A stretch of 64,000 nucleotides of DNA. Source: Polytrichum commune. Lineage: Eukaryota > Streptophyta > Polytrichopsida > Polytrichales > Polytrichaceae. Shown here piece by piece: positions 47,990 to 60,410 of the stretch. The notes below the pieces were generated by a model. The model saw only the letters and a list, made by a program, of their open reading frames with translations. It had not been told where the DNA came from and did no database searches. The stretch is from NCBI GenBank assembly GCA_950295325.1, contig OX485805.1:5330501-5394500 (forward strand), read 5' to 3'. The stretch's first letter is position 1, and every line of letters starts with the position of its first letter. A program made the translations under genes and the position numbers.

Positions 47990-48560
47990 TTTCTTGGGTT
48001 CAATTTTATATAAAATACCCTAGGGAAGACTGAATGAGTGTCAGATTGTTAATCTAGATGTCACTCTTAGGTTAATTGATAGTTCCTAGTTGTTAATGTA
48101 GGTGATTTACGCACACAACCCAAGGAAAACCTAACTTTTAGAGTTGTTTTAGGGTTAAATTATGATGTTTTGTGGCTTAGGGACTCTCAGGTTCGTACAT
48201 GCATTTGCTCAGTCTCTCCCTCACATCCATTGTCTAGTAGTGACCATGTGTTTAGATGTTTTGGGGATTTTTATGAGGCAGGGAGTCACGGCTCAACAAT
48301 AGTCTTTTTGAGTATCAAGTAACCACAATTCATCAGAGCCAAGGGCATTCTGATTATTTCCATAATCTCTCCTTAATTAATTTGTGCCTTTAGTGGATCA
48401 AGAAATACGGTAGTAACAACTCCTAAGAGTTGTTGTCCCTCCTTAATTAAATATGAGTTTTAATTTGGCAATATAATCAATGGATTGCACCCCAAGCTAA
48501 GTTGGTGGTACTGGGACCATCATATTTTAATCATATTTTAATGCCATTAATTCATATATT
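47990..48560 (-). repeat. Diverged family X LTR-like end, inverted (left arm of a large inverted repeat)
   Basis: The block GGAAGACTGAATGAGTGTCAG and those that follow (TTAGGTTAATTGATA, GTACATGCATTTG, TCTCTCCCTCACA, CAACAATAGTCTTTTTGAGT, AGCCAAGGGC) match the reverse complement of 50560-50990 in the same order. They also resemble, more distantly, the inverse of 62160-62554. Confidence 0.7.
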
Positions 48561-50559
48561 TATTCCATAATATTGAATTCCTTAATATTTCTTTTACTTA
48601 GATTTAGAATTCACTTCTAAATAATTCTTAAGTTCTAATATTCTTTGTTTTTTAACACATACCTTATTGTTTTTTGCAGCTTGTGAAATTGTTTTAAAAC
48701 ACTTTCACAGTGTTGTACAATTTAGCACTGAATTTATGTATACTTATTGCAATGTTGGATGCCCATGGTAGTGTTTAAATGATTCAAAAATTTACTTCTT
48801 AAATATATTTGCAAAAAATTGTGCTTACCTGTTGTTATGTTGTTTGCAGATTTTGTGTTCCAGGTTCCAAGTTCCAGGGAGATGAGCTGTGGTTGAGAGC
48901 TGATGTAGACAAATGTATTTGTCTCAATTCTTCGTCCAAAGGCCTTTATGGTTGCACTGCTTCGTCGTCCCAAACCATATGGGATTAACCCTTCGGCTCC
49001 CAATAGTTCCTTCTCTTCGATGCCGAAGGCTCTTCGATCCTCAAACGATTTTCTTCAATTTGTCATTTCACGAGTATTTTCCTTAGCCTCCCCTCAGTCA
49101 ATCAACAACAACAACGACCCACAACCACGACGTGGGATCGATTTGCCACCTCTAATCCGTTTAGCTAGAACCTCGTTGCTCCAAATGGACGTGTCCAGAT
49201 GCATAGTTCCATCGTTGATGAGACACTAAGATTTCTCAAGGGAGAGGACAACCATCAACCTTGCAGACACGCGTGAAATTTATCCAGGATGGAGAAATTG
49301 TGAGTATCTCCTTGGAAGACGGGTAACCAGTACAATTTCACAGCGCAAGATCATGTGTTGGATGTAGAGAAGGATGAATCGACAAGTTGCAATTCAAGGG
49401 AATGGATTAGGATAGGGTTCGGAGGGGAAAGAAAGAGATTGAGGAGGTGGCACAATTGAATTTCAACTGGTTATATCTCAAACTCAGCCCCAATTTGCGA
49501 CAGAAGCTTTAATCATGCACCGAGTGACAACTCAGGGTTGAACCCGTTGCGGAATCCCGCATAGACCCTGGAATTTGCGACACTCTCGCCGTCGTGTTCG
49601 AAATTACGTTCCAGTTTCAATCTCAATCCCATCTGAACTCGAAAGCCTAAGTTGACTGGAATTATGCCATGTGGATGCCGTGACGTCTTCTCTCTACACT
49701 GAGGCACAGGGTTGGATTTCTGCCACTTGGTGTCAAGGCTGCGGGATTTTAATGTAAATTTATCATCCCCATGTATAAAATTTTCCTCACTCTCTTGATG
49801 TCTGCTCAATTGTCCTCGCGAGTGTTTGATGCGAGCGGGGAAATGAGGTGCCCAAACTCGATTGCTCGGTCACTCCCCTTTTTGCGAGCGTGCTCCTTCA
49901 AGACTCCAGACAACACTCCAGAACTTCCAATCACTCCTACACTAAGACGTATGTTTATGGTTGCAAGCAAATGAAGTTAAGCAATTCCACAAGTGAAAGA
50001 TTGATTCACAAATTCAATGAGACCACAAGCATTCATTCGCAAACCAAAGGGCTTCACACCCGAATACTTGAAATTATAATAACTTTTTATTCCAACACAA
50101 ATTCACTCTCTTCACGAGAGGTTCAAGTTTCTTTCACACAAAAACGCTTTAAGAACGGATCGCACAAACAAATCACTCTCTTCACGAGAGCTCAAATCAT
50201 TTTTTTGCTTAAATGTATTTTTTGAAAATTACAAAAAAAATGCGGTCCAACTTCCTCGTCTTCTTCCCTCTTACCCTTTTGCGGAGGTTAATTAGGCCAT
50301 TTGCCGCACCGAACCTCTTCACAATGGGTGTGGCCATCCAAACCTAAGTTTCTAAGAGCTTTGGTAAATTACCAAATGCCCCATTTATTTACTAAATAAA
50401 AATTTAGCCTAGTTTTTACCTTTTTACTTAGGCTAAGCTATTTTTTCACTTTTAGTGATTAATCTCACCATTTACTCACTAATTTCTATTTCCTAACTAG
50501 ATTTAAATCCTAATTTTCCCTAATTTAGGGCTTTGAGCTCTCGGAGCCAAAAAATTGGA
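48561..50559. other. Spacer between two inverted LTR-like arms; no gene recognised
   Basis: About 2 kb. Contains a CpG-richer patch (48850-49850) with unsupported open frames, and two copies of TCACTCTCTTCACGAGAG at about 50103 and 50168. Because it lies between LTR-like arms it may be the remains of a rearranged element. Confidence 0.35.
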
Positions 50560-50990
50560 TTACAGGGTTGCTCTACGATATCTCATGATCCATTAAAATC
50601 CTCAATAAAATAAAGAGAGACTATTGTTCACATTGGGGCGCCCTCGGCCTTGATTAAATGTGGTTATTGAACACTCAAAAAGACTATTGTTGACTGTGAC
50701 TCCTTGCATTGAAAACAAACAAATGTATAGCGAGTCGTGACTACTAGAGTATTTGGTTGTGAGGGAGAGACCTCGAATATGCATGTACTGCACTGAGTGA
50801 CCCTAATAATCCCCTCCTTAATCTTTTAATTCCATAAAATTCACGGCAAACAAGGTCTAATTCATGGTTGGCATCTTAAATTCACTCTAAAATCATTACG
50901 ACTTATTAATTAACCTAATTGTAGCAACTAGAGTTCAGTCTGACACTTATTCAGTCTTCCTTGTGTGGTTTTGTTGATCATAACTCAATC
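50560..50990 (+). repeat. Diverged family X LTR-like end, direct (right arm of the inverted repeat)
   Basis: This is the partner of 47990-48560 on the opposite strand. Blocks in order: GGGCGCCCTCGGCCTTGATT, AAAAAGACTATTGTTGACTG, GTGAGGGAGAGACCTCGAAT, ATGCATGTACTGCA, TAATTAACCTAATTGTAGCA, and CAGTCTGACACTTATTCAGT. Confidence 0.7.
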
Positions 50991-51429
50991 TAAAAAAATA
51001 TCTGCAATCTTAATAAAAGTTATTTCAAATTTTGATAATATATTAGCACACTATATATTACCCCATGGTTATTGTTCAAAAACAATCTTAGTCAATCAAG
51101 TTGTATAACTCTAGCATTGAAATGCTTCAAAAAAATCACATAATAATCATCAACACTATGGACAGTTTTGTTCATCAAAATATATTCAGAGCCTCCTGCT
51201 CCATTGCTTTCCTTTTGAGTTGTCTTTTTTCTAGTCTCCTCCCGATTTGTAAGTTCAGACTTTTTCCAATCAGACTTAGGTCATGTTTTTTACAATCCTA
51301 GAGTTATAAAATGTTCATACTTGGCTGCTAGGAATTTTCTAGTACATTTGATAACCTTTTCCCACCTAATTTTTGTTTTAGATCAAAAATCAAAAAATAA
51401 TTACCATGTTGGTTAACTAGATTAAATCC
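50991..51429. other. No gene recognised
   Basis: AT-rich flank between the LTR-like arm and the copia remnant. Confidence 0.35.
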
Positions 51430-53010
51430 AATATATTTTTAGGTTGTTGAAGCCAAAGAACTTCCTTAGTTGCATTTGTGAAAGCCATATGTTCCGCTCT
51501 CCGTCTTTGAAAGGGCCACCATTGGTTTTTGTTTTACTACACCAATTTGTGGCCCCTTGACCTAGTCGGAAACAATATATGGTGTTGATACACAACCATC
51601 CATATCACCCGCCCCCTTAAGTGCCTTCTTTGTTTGTACTTGAACCATAATACACTCCAAAGGTACTTCGTAATTAGCTTGACAACACTCCAATCTTAGA
51701 TTGTTGGATCCTTTAGGTATTAATTAAGGGTATCATTTGCAAAGGCAGTATCAGGTTAGGTACAAAACATCCTACCATGCTTTGGTATGGAACATTGGCC
51801 ATGGATTTCATTTCTTTATGTGTTTGGAGGTATGTGTCTCTTGATAATTCAACATTGGCCTTCATATGTGTAATTGGAGGTTTAAATTTTCATATTAAAC
51901 CTCTCAAGTAGATCTTGTATATATTTTGGTTGACTTAAATTGATAGTTATATTTTCTTTATCATGTACAACTATAAACCCAGACAATATTGCACATTGCT
52001 AGAATATTTCATTTTGCTTTGTTGAGAGAGGATTTTTTTTAGCAAACTTCAATAAATCTACAATGTTGGTAAATAAAGTAGTATTATATTTATATAAGGC
52101 CAAAATAACATATGACTCTCAAAAGACTTTGTATGAGTTTTTAAAAATTGAGTAGAGGATGGATCCATGTTTTTATGGCATGCATGTTGAGCTTATTGAG
52201 ACCATATGACCATTTGACTAGTAAACACACTAAATACTCATGACCATCAATGACATATTCCTCCGGTGGATCCACAAAAATAATTTCTATGAGATCCCCA
52301 TCAATGATAGCCATTACATAATCCATTTGATGGATTTCTAAATTGAATATTGATGCTAAGGCCAAAAATGAAGGGTTGTAATTATGACTATGAATGAAAA
52401 AGTTCATGATAGTCTATGCCCTTGATTTAGGAATAACCCTTTGCTATAGGTCTAGCCTAGCAACAATCAAATTGGCTATTAGCTTTGGTTTTTAATTTTA
52501 AAGACCCATTTACAACCAACCGTTTCACGACCATGAGGAAATTTAGAAAGTGTCCATATCTTATTTCTTATGTAAAGATAAATATTCGGCATGCATGGCC
52601 TTTTGCCATTCATGAGCATTGGAACCATTCCATGCCTCTTTGATGATTTGGAATATGTACCTTTTGTTATGTTTAAAAAAAATCTTTAACGAAGTCCAAA
52701 GAAAAGGAACTTATTTTTTAGGTATATGCTAATGGACTTGGACTTGGCCCAAAAATGTTGGAAAGGTTGGCATTTACTAACATGCTACGAATGCACTCTA
52801 TTTTGGTATGGTTTTTATGCTCAACTACTCCATTATGTTTAAGAAGATAAGGGATAAACATATGTCAAACTATACTATTGTCTATAGAAAATGTCTTAAA
52901 TGCTCCATACATGTATGTCCCACCTTTGTCTATCCTTCATATTTTGAATTCTTTCGTGTTTATAGTTCTACCATTGTTTTATAAGACTTAAAGGCGTCTA
53001 ATACCCCATG
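51430..53010 (-). mobile_element. Ty1/copia retrotransposon remnant: integrase end, RT and RNase H fragments
   Basis: Read on the minus strand from high to low coordinates. The integrase end HNGVVEHKN (compare QNGVVERKNRT) lies at about 52840. The block before RT has a WQKAMHAEYLSLHKK-type string and ETVGCKWVFKIK at about 52500. The RT core LEIHQMDYVMAIIDGDLIEI, PPEEYVIDGHEYLVCLLVKW and SYGLNK is at 52141-52407. RNase H-side text (HKEMKSMANVPYQSMVG, then a diverged tail) is at about 51900-51450. Many stops and frameshifts. The DVKTAFLNG motif is altered to DYVMAIIDG, so the copy is old. It ends at about 53010 against an LTR-like sequence. Confidence 0.85.
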
Positions 53011-53600
53011 TAGTCTAGATTTTGGTTATGACAAACAACCAGGGAACAATCAAGGTAGACTCAAAGGTGATTCATATAACATCTACGTGTCACAACTAAG
53101 TTTTATTAGGACAATCACATAATCATGATAGATTATTTCATATTTAATAAGCATTATTGTTTCATATTTGAATAAAATGATTATAAAATCACTCATGCGA
53201 TGTATAAGCAATCGTGACAGTCTCTCACCTCACTCTAATTGCCTAGGCAATCGTCTGGCAATGAGTTCATTTTAATTGGACCAAGTGCGGTGCACAAGCA
53301 AAGGCACATCCATAGTCAATGGTATTGCGTAAAGTATCTCATTTTTGTCTCTTTACCAAAGCCAAGGGCACTTTAGTGTGGTCAATAGTCTCGTATTAAT
53401 TAATTTCATTTATTGTAACTTGAGATAACCGTGTGGTCATTCTTTCAAGATTTCAGTCTTCTTTGATTTAAATGTGATTTGAATTCTATCGTCCGACAAT
53501 AGTCTTTTACCTAGTCTCGGCCGAGGTAATTATAATTTCTCCAAATGCGACAATAAGCCATGCCACGTATGCGGGTTAACATTTCAAAACACCTTTCACA
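53011..53600 (-). repeat. Family X LTR-like 3' end, inverted copy
   Basis: Starting TGTAGTCTAGATTTTGGTTA, it is the inverse of the repeat ends at 59844 and 62554 (..TAACCAAAAA.C.AACTACA). It continues through the inverses of ATCTAAGACACCTAGATG, GAGACTGTCAC and GTGCACCGCACTTGGTCCAA in the same order. Confidence 0.75.
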
Positions 53601-56300
53601 AATTTTATTTATTTAGTGCTTGCAATCGGATTGGAAGTTTGATGTTCATCTTCCTAAGAACAATCACCTATTCACATGTTCATTTCATTTATTTTTCAAA
53701 AAAATTTGAATAAAGCACTCAATTTAATTACCATCATTTACTTATTCAAGCCTTATTTCCCCTTATTGAAATTCGGTATTAATTATTGGATTTATTATCA
53801 GAGCACTACAAACCCCACATCCCCTTCAATCATAACTTTTAAGAGCCTCATTGATTTGAATTCACTTATTCAAGTCTAAATTACTGCAAGCTTATTATCC
53901 CAGCAGATAATAAGTGAATTGGAATAACTCTATATAGACGAAGAGAACTCACCCGAATCAGGCCACTGAGATTTTTCGTCTTCTTCTCACAAACCCGATT
54001 TGCGGACATGTTATATCCTCCCCGGACAGGTAAATTCAAATAACTTTAGAAGTTCATGTATCAATCCGTCTTCATACATTATTTTTAGTTGAAGCAAATT
54101 AAGATGACCCATCCTTCAAAGCTATAATTTTACATTGGTAAACTTTATATCATTCATAAGTACAATGTCATTATATTGTATAGACTACAATACACATTAT
54201 TACTTGTATTGATTTTTGTATTTGCTAAATTTTGTTTAGAATATGGAATGTTTTATGTGATTTGCTATTGTATCTTCCTTCAATATTTTCAATGTATACA
54301 AATATATATTGTAGTTTATTTTTGTACATGGAAGATTTTATATATGTTCGTTAATATATCCCAAACTTTCTTTACAATTTGGCACATATTTCCATATGAA
54401 AGTTAAACATCTTCTAAAGCAAGTAATATGCTAACTTTTGTCTTACTATCTTTCTTATCCCATGTTGGTTGATTATCAAAGTTGTCGGCCGTATTTCCAA
54501 GCCATCTGAATTTTTCATGTATGAAAATTTATGCCATCAAATTGATTGATTTGATGCGTATCAATAGATGAGGATGCCATAGTATTCTACATTTTATAGA
54601 ATATTAAAATATATTTTGACGAAAGTGTCACATGTTTGCAATAAACATATTTTATTTTCATGCAAGATTAAATATATGATAAAATTTATTATCTTTATTG
54701 ATTTTCTTAAAATTTGGATGAACTCATATTCTTGATTATTTTGCAAGTGTCTATAGTTCATGGTTTTATTTTTATATTGGTTCTATGTGCATTACTAATG
54801 ACAATGAATCATTTTTTACTTACTTCTTCTTAAATACATTATATCTTATGTGATTTATGTTTTAAATTGATAACATATTAAATCCTTGACTTTACACATG
54901 TCAAAACAGAATGAAATAAAGCTTCACTACTTGACTAGGCAGCCTTGAATAATATAATTTTTCAATAGAATGGCTTATTACACATGAACATAAGCCATAA
55001 GACAAGGCTTTATATATTTAAAATTCTTAGTCGACTTGATAGTCACTTTCGGAACCTCCTCCCCTTCTTTGACATTTAGAAGGTGTCTTACTACAAGGTA
55101 ATAGTTGACACGAGTTAGGCCAACCAAATTCTTGAAGGTCTGCTTTGTGAGGGGTTTGAAAACATATGGCTTCTCCTCGAATGGTGAATATGTTTTTTTC
55201 TTCTTGTGACGAGCTTGTCATTTTTGCTGAGCCTCTAAGTATGTGTGTCATTTTTTATCTCAATCATCAAAGTTTCTTTCTTGTGAGCCATAAATATCTT
55301 CTTCCACAATTTGGACATTTCATCTATGACCATAATCAATGTTAGTTCAACATTAAGGTTGGTGTGAGTGAATTTTGTTGCAATAGCTATGAAAGAGGCC
55401 TCCATGCTAGTCATGAAATTCTATAACTATACCATCAAATTTTTGATTGATTAAAAAAATGCATTCATCATTGACAGTTTTTATGTTGAGTGATAAAATA
55501 ATAGGTGTTTAAGATATTTATTTATTATATAGAGATTTGAATTTTAAGTAGAAACTCTAATTTTAAATGGCTAATTTGTATGAGAGGCTTATGGACTACA
55601 AATTGGCTTTGATTTTGGTTGTTGGCCCAATAAAGGTGGAAATATGATGGGATAAAATTCATAAAGGTTTACTAAGGCCAATTATTTACCATCTATTATC
55701 TTCGATAATTATTTATGTTGTCTACATTCTTTTTTGGGATATCTAGCAAGATTGTCTGAAAATTGAGAATTGTCTTAGATTATGGGCACGAGCAATTATA
55801 GTAAAAAAATCATTTGATTTGAATTTTAAAGTGCAACTAAAGAAATTGATATATTTATTGATTAGAAATTTCTTCCAAATTGTTGACAAGTTTGTTAAGA
55901 CTATGACTTGTCTCGTAAACTTTTTAACAAACAAATATAATGTCATTTTTATCCATCATTTGAAATTCATACTCAGTTTCATATTCAAGTTATAGGATCA
56001 CACAGAAAATTCTATTTCTTTCCATTTCATGAGATGAATATATTTGTAATTTATCGCATAATATGTGGCATGTATGTACTTACTTCATTGCATACGATCA
56101 ATCTATGGATTATGCTACTCCTCAAATGCTAATTAATAAACTATACCTATGTTTGTTTTAATACACAATATTCAACATTTAAAATGAATTTCATGTTCCT
56201 TCAATGAACATCTTCTCATCTGAATTGATTTTTATACAAATCAACAAACATCGCCAACCGTCTTTTAACCAATACAACCTTAATTTAAACAATAGAATGT
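53601..56300. other. No gene recognised; very AT-rich
   Basis: The left part may be the rest of the inverted LTR-like repeat, but similarity is lost within a few hundred bases. Open frames here are short and AT-biased. No element end, RNA gene or regulatory site recognised. Confidence 0.35.
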
Positions 56301-57614
56301 TTGGGTTGTCTTTGGTTCCACCTATTAAATATCCATAAGAAATTTGCCTGGATTGACCATATGATGTTTCAACAAGTTTGGAGACAGAGTATTCAGTGGG
56401 GTGTAGAGAATCTATTGGCTGAAATTTTAGCTCGTAGACACTTGAATTTATCAGATCCATATTCGGCCTTTGTAGTCTTGGGAGATTTGGGGGCCAGAGT
56501 GTTGCTTTACTACCCTGCTTTAGAGAATCAGTGGCTACTAAGGTACCAAACCCCTTTGCAGGTAGAGAGAAGGGAGGCTTCTTGGCAAGACTATAGTCCA
56601 CAGGTGTTGTCCCAGTTTTACAGTCAACCTATAGATAGCAGTTGTCAGTGGCAGGAGGTTTTGAGGACTCTGTTAGCACTAGATAATTTTTATGGATAGG
56701 GTAGGCAATAGACTTGAGAGATATCTGCGAGAGGTAGCTAGTAAGAAGAAACCTTTGCTAAATCTCCATGGTCAGGTCTAGTTTGAGCCGCCCCCAATTA
56801 ACTTTGTACCTACCCAACAAATTATAGACTAACTTGTTATGGCAGTCCACTTACTCTACGTTACCTGGGTCAATATGTGAACATGTTTGATTCCCCCATG
56901 GAAGAGCCTATCCCAACTTGGAGTGCTATTGCTTGGATACTAGAGGATTACGGGCAGTCTCGGACCGAGGACATGCCAGCAAATATTTACTATAGGAGGA
57001 TTTCCAGACAGTGGCCAGTTGAACCTCCAGTAAATGTGAAAAATCATCCACATTTATGTCCTTGCCCCATAAGATGTAAATGGGATCCAGCAGCTACTAT
57101 CTCCAGTGTGGAGTATAATTGGCCTCTAATACCGGGTCCAAAAAGCACGGCAGAGGAGTGCAAAGTAACTTACAGACAATTCTTTCAGGCTCATGTGCTG
57201 CACCGAGATCTAGTGTGTTTTAGAGCAGTTGTTTTTGCTAATATTCTCTCAGATTGGTGCGGACAATGGAATGTCACAATTGATATTAATCGATATCATG
57301 AGAGCCACCATGAGTTTTTGTTACTACTTAAGCTCCAGTACCGGCCTACCATATGGGTGAGGTTGGTTGAGGCAATGGCCCTGACACATTTCATTGCTGG
57401 TGCTCACAGATGTTTGATAAATGAGTTCCCATATACTCGGGAAGGGCCTTTTGAGCGATTTCTAAGGTGGCAACGAACTAATGCTCCGGAGTTGGTCGCT
57501 CGAGATGAAGACTTGTTCAAAGCAGTGGAAAAAATGGAGAACAGAGAACTCAAGCGAGCAGCCGTGGAAGCTGCACAACACAACAAGCCTCCCCCAAAGT
57601 TGCTGAAGAGATGA
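56301..57614 (+). CDS. Family X protein, copy B (best-preserved copy; 5' truncated)
   Basis: Two long open stretches of one coding region. 56301-56699 contains VENLLAEILARRHLNLSDPY, GDLGARVLLYY and an aromatic-rich tail. 56850-57614 contains RYLGQY, then a domain with CPCPIRCKWDP, SVEYNWPLIPG, FRAVVFANILSDWCGQWNVT, LLLLKLQYRPTIWVRLVEAM, FERFLRWQRTNAPELVARDE and a charged C-terminus ending PPPKLLKR. Between them is a TAG (56779-56781) at the same place as the one in copy A, then further breaks. The 245-codon C-terminal part is uninterrupted. No known domain recognised. A purine tract (AGTAGGGGGC) and the LTR-like repeat start 40 bases downstream, suggesting the 3'-most ORF of an LTR retroelement. 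Confidence 0.6.
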
Positions 57615-57653
57615 ATTTGCTGAGGGAACAACAAATAGATTAGTAGGGGGCTA

Positions 57654-59844
57654 TGTAATGACAATTTTTGATTTTTCAAAGCAAAAACAATGTTCAAGTG
57701 AGAAACATACTATTTTTAAACTTCCTAAATGAAAACCAATAAGTATGAATAGGGCTATAGTCTGGTAGATCAGAAAAGTAACTGCCAAGGGTTATAGTCT
57801 GATGCTAGGAGGCTTCAGAGAAGGAGAGAGGCCATTGTCTGGTAGGTGGAAGGTTGTGGTGGTTGTCTTGGAATAGAGAGTTGTTTTTCTTGGGTGAATA
57901 TAGCCTTCTGTAGCAGGTAGGGAGTAGGCTAGGCTGGGAGAGCCGAAGGTGAACAGAAAATCTACCGAGTTCGAATTGCCTGAATTATTACAGGATTGAG
58001 TTTATTGTGGAAATTGTCCCTGTTATTTTGTGTGAATCTGTGAATGTGTTTTGAGTTCCCATATCACTCAAGGCAGTTATTAATGAAAGTAAAGTCTATG
58101 TTTCCATTGCACTATAATCTACAGTCTATTGTCTTGTGGCGGTGATTGTGGAGGTATATTGGTTTTACACCATAATTATTGTGTGAGGCATATTTATAGT
58201 AAATGGAAATTATAGTTAAGTAATTCTAAATGGAAGTGATTATCTGAGTCTACTGCATCAAGGTTGTGTAAGGGACTGATAGCAATGATAGTTGCAGTAA
58301 TTAAAATATGTGTTTGTTCATCTCCTGAATGAAGTGTGATAATCACAGGCAATTGGGCATGAATCTGATGAGTGAGAGGGTTATTGAACTCATAAAATTA
58401 TAAGTCTATAGTTTGTTTTGTATAGAGAGGTCTCACATTGAATTAGGTTGTTTCACTAAGAGTGTTCAGGCAGGGAATCATGTTCGTTTTCATTATTATT
58501 ACTGGGATTGCTCAAAATACTAATGCTCTGAAACCTTACCCCATCATTTCTATTGTCTAAATCTATCGAAAGGCCTTATCACAATTGTCTCCAAGCAATT
58601 GTCCACGGATGACCAAATGAAAGAGAGTCAATATAGACACTGATATTAATCACTGGGACTCGTCTCTGGAGAATTAATGCCGCTAAGACTATGGTCTGGA
58701 ATCATTGAGAGAAACTTGTCTGGATCAGTAGTCTACGAGAGTATAGAGAGGATACTGTAGGTGGAATTACAAAACTCTTTTATGCCCCGAAATTTCTGAT
58801 TTCTGATTAATAATGCTTAACGTTTTCCCATCGGAAATCCAAATAATTTATCAATTTTAATTCTAAAATGAGATGATCTCGTGTTAATCACATTTGAAGT
58901 CCCTAAAAACGAATTCACTCCGTGAGAATCCATGCCACTTAGAGAGGTTAGGATGAGTAATCCAGGAAATTGAGTTCATTATTGCATGTAGTTGTTTGGT
59001 GTTATAAATAAGAAAGTCTATTGTCGTTGTAGTGTAAATGAAGAAATTGTTCTCCACTAACCTTTCATGAAGGATGGAGCATTGAAGGGGAGAGGCTAGT
59101 GTCTGCGGAGGAGACCAAAGGCCGCGGTACTTACGGCATCCGTAAGTTTTGATGACTTATTGTAATCTTAATTGAATTGAGGATCCTTTGGAAAATTACC
59201 ACTCTAAGAATTGAATTATTAAAATCTAATTGAGGATAAGGTAAAGCATTAATGAAATGATTCCTTTAACGTTAAAGTGGTTTTGATCAATTGCCTTGAG
59301 GAAAGACGTTATTGTTACTTTAGCCAAGACTCGGTAAAGACTATGGTCGGATAATATCATCTAAAATGAAATGATTAATTAAGGAACTTCAACAGTCCTG
59401 AGAGGATGACGGCACCGCTTATTTCAAGTTCAATTAAAAGGGATTAATTAAATGCCAGATTATGGACGATATCAAAGTGCCCTCGACTTTGATAAACAAG
59501 ACTACAATGGGTTACTTTTGCAAATGACTATGGTCGATGGCGAGTCCTATGATTGCGCACCGCACTGGGTCCAATTAAAATGAACTCACTGCCAGACTAT
59601 TTCCTGGGAAATTAGAGTGAGATGAGAGACTGTCACCTTTGCATGTACTGACATGGAGTGGTTTTTAAAGTTTTTATCCCTTACCCGTAAACCAATTGTC
59701 AGTCATAATCCAAAGTGAAGTGATATACCCTTGTGTTTTCCCTAATAAATCTTATCTAAGACACCTAGATGTTGTACAAATCACCCTTTAAGTCTTCCCT
59801 GATTGTTTCCCTGGGTTTTGTTTGTAACCAAAAAGCTAACTACA
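57654..59844 (+). repeat. LTR-like repeat, 2.19 kb, downstream of family X copy B
   Basis: It begins TGTAATGAC after the purine tract AGTAGGGGGCTA and ends CTAACTACA at 59844. It is similar along its length to 60411-62554: opening 'ATAGG.C.ATAGTCT...AGATC.AGAAA', then a well-conserved last 400 bases (GTGCACCGCACT.GGTCCAAT, ATGAACTCACTGCCAGAC, GAGACTGTCAC, CTTATCTAAGACACCTAGAT, AAGTCTTCCCTGA). The TG...CA ends, purine tract and matching pair support an LTR. Boundaries are by eye. No gene inside. Confidence 0.65.
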
Positions 59845-60371
59845 TGCGGCGACATTGTCAACTGTAGAATATAATTGGCCTCTCATACCCGGACCAAAAG
59901 CTACAGCTGCATAGTGCAAAATTACATATGGACAGTTTTTCCAGATACATATCCATCACAAAGATCCAGTGTGTTACATGGTTGTTGTGTTCGCTAACAT
60001 ACTTTCAGATTGGTGTTCCCAGTGGAATGTCACGTTGGATGTCAATCAATTTTGTGAGAGCCATCACGAGTTTTTATTATTGCTCAAACTGCAGTACAGG
60101 CCAACCAGATGGATAAGACTTGTTGAGGCAATGGCTATTACTCACTTCATTGCCAGAGCACAGAAGTGCATGATTAATGAATTTCCAAATACCAAAGCAG
60201 GGCCTTTTTGAATGGTTCTTGAGGTGGCAACGTACAAATGCTCTAGAGTTAGTAGCCAGAGACAAAGACCTTCTAAAAGCAATTGCAAAAATGGAGACCA
60301 GGGAGTTCAAACAGACAGCTAAGAAAGTTGCGCATCACAATACGTCTCCATCAAAGTTGCTGAAAAGATGA
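59845..60371 (+). pseudogene. Family X protein, copy C (C-terminal domain only)
   Basis: It starts abruptly at the LTR-like end, in the middle of the domain (TVEYNWPLIPGPKATA), and runs through VVVFANILSDWCSQWNVTLD, HHEFLLLLKLQYRPTRWIRL, MAITHFIARAQKCMINEFPN, FLRWQRTNALELVARDKDLL to PSKLLKR and a stop at 60371. It is much closer to copy B than to copy A. One in-frame stop replaces the E-E of AEECK, and at least two frameshifts are present (about 59940 and 60208). A purine tract and a second LTR-like repeat follow directly. Confidence 0.65.
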
Positions 60372-60410
60372 AGTTGCTGAGGGACCAACAATAGTTTCAG
60401 TAGGGGGCTA

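Noticed and set aside
54176-54406. Hydrophobic 76-codon open frame
   Set aside because: Poly-T/A-driven composition in very AT-rich DNA; no gene context.
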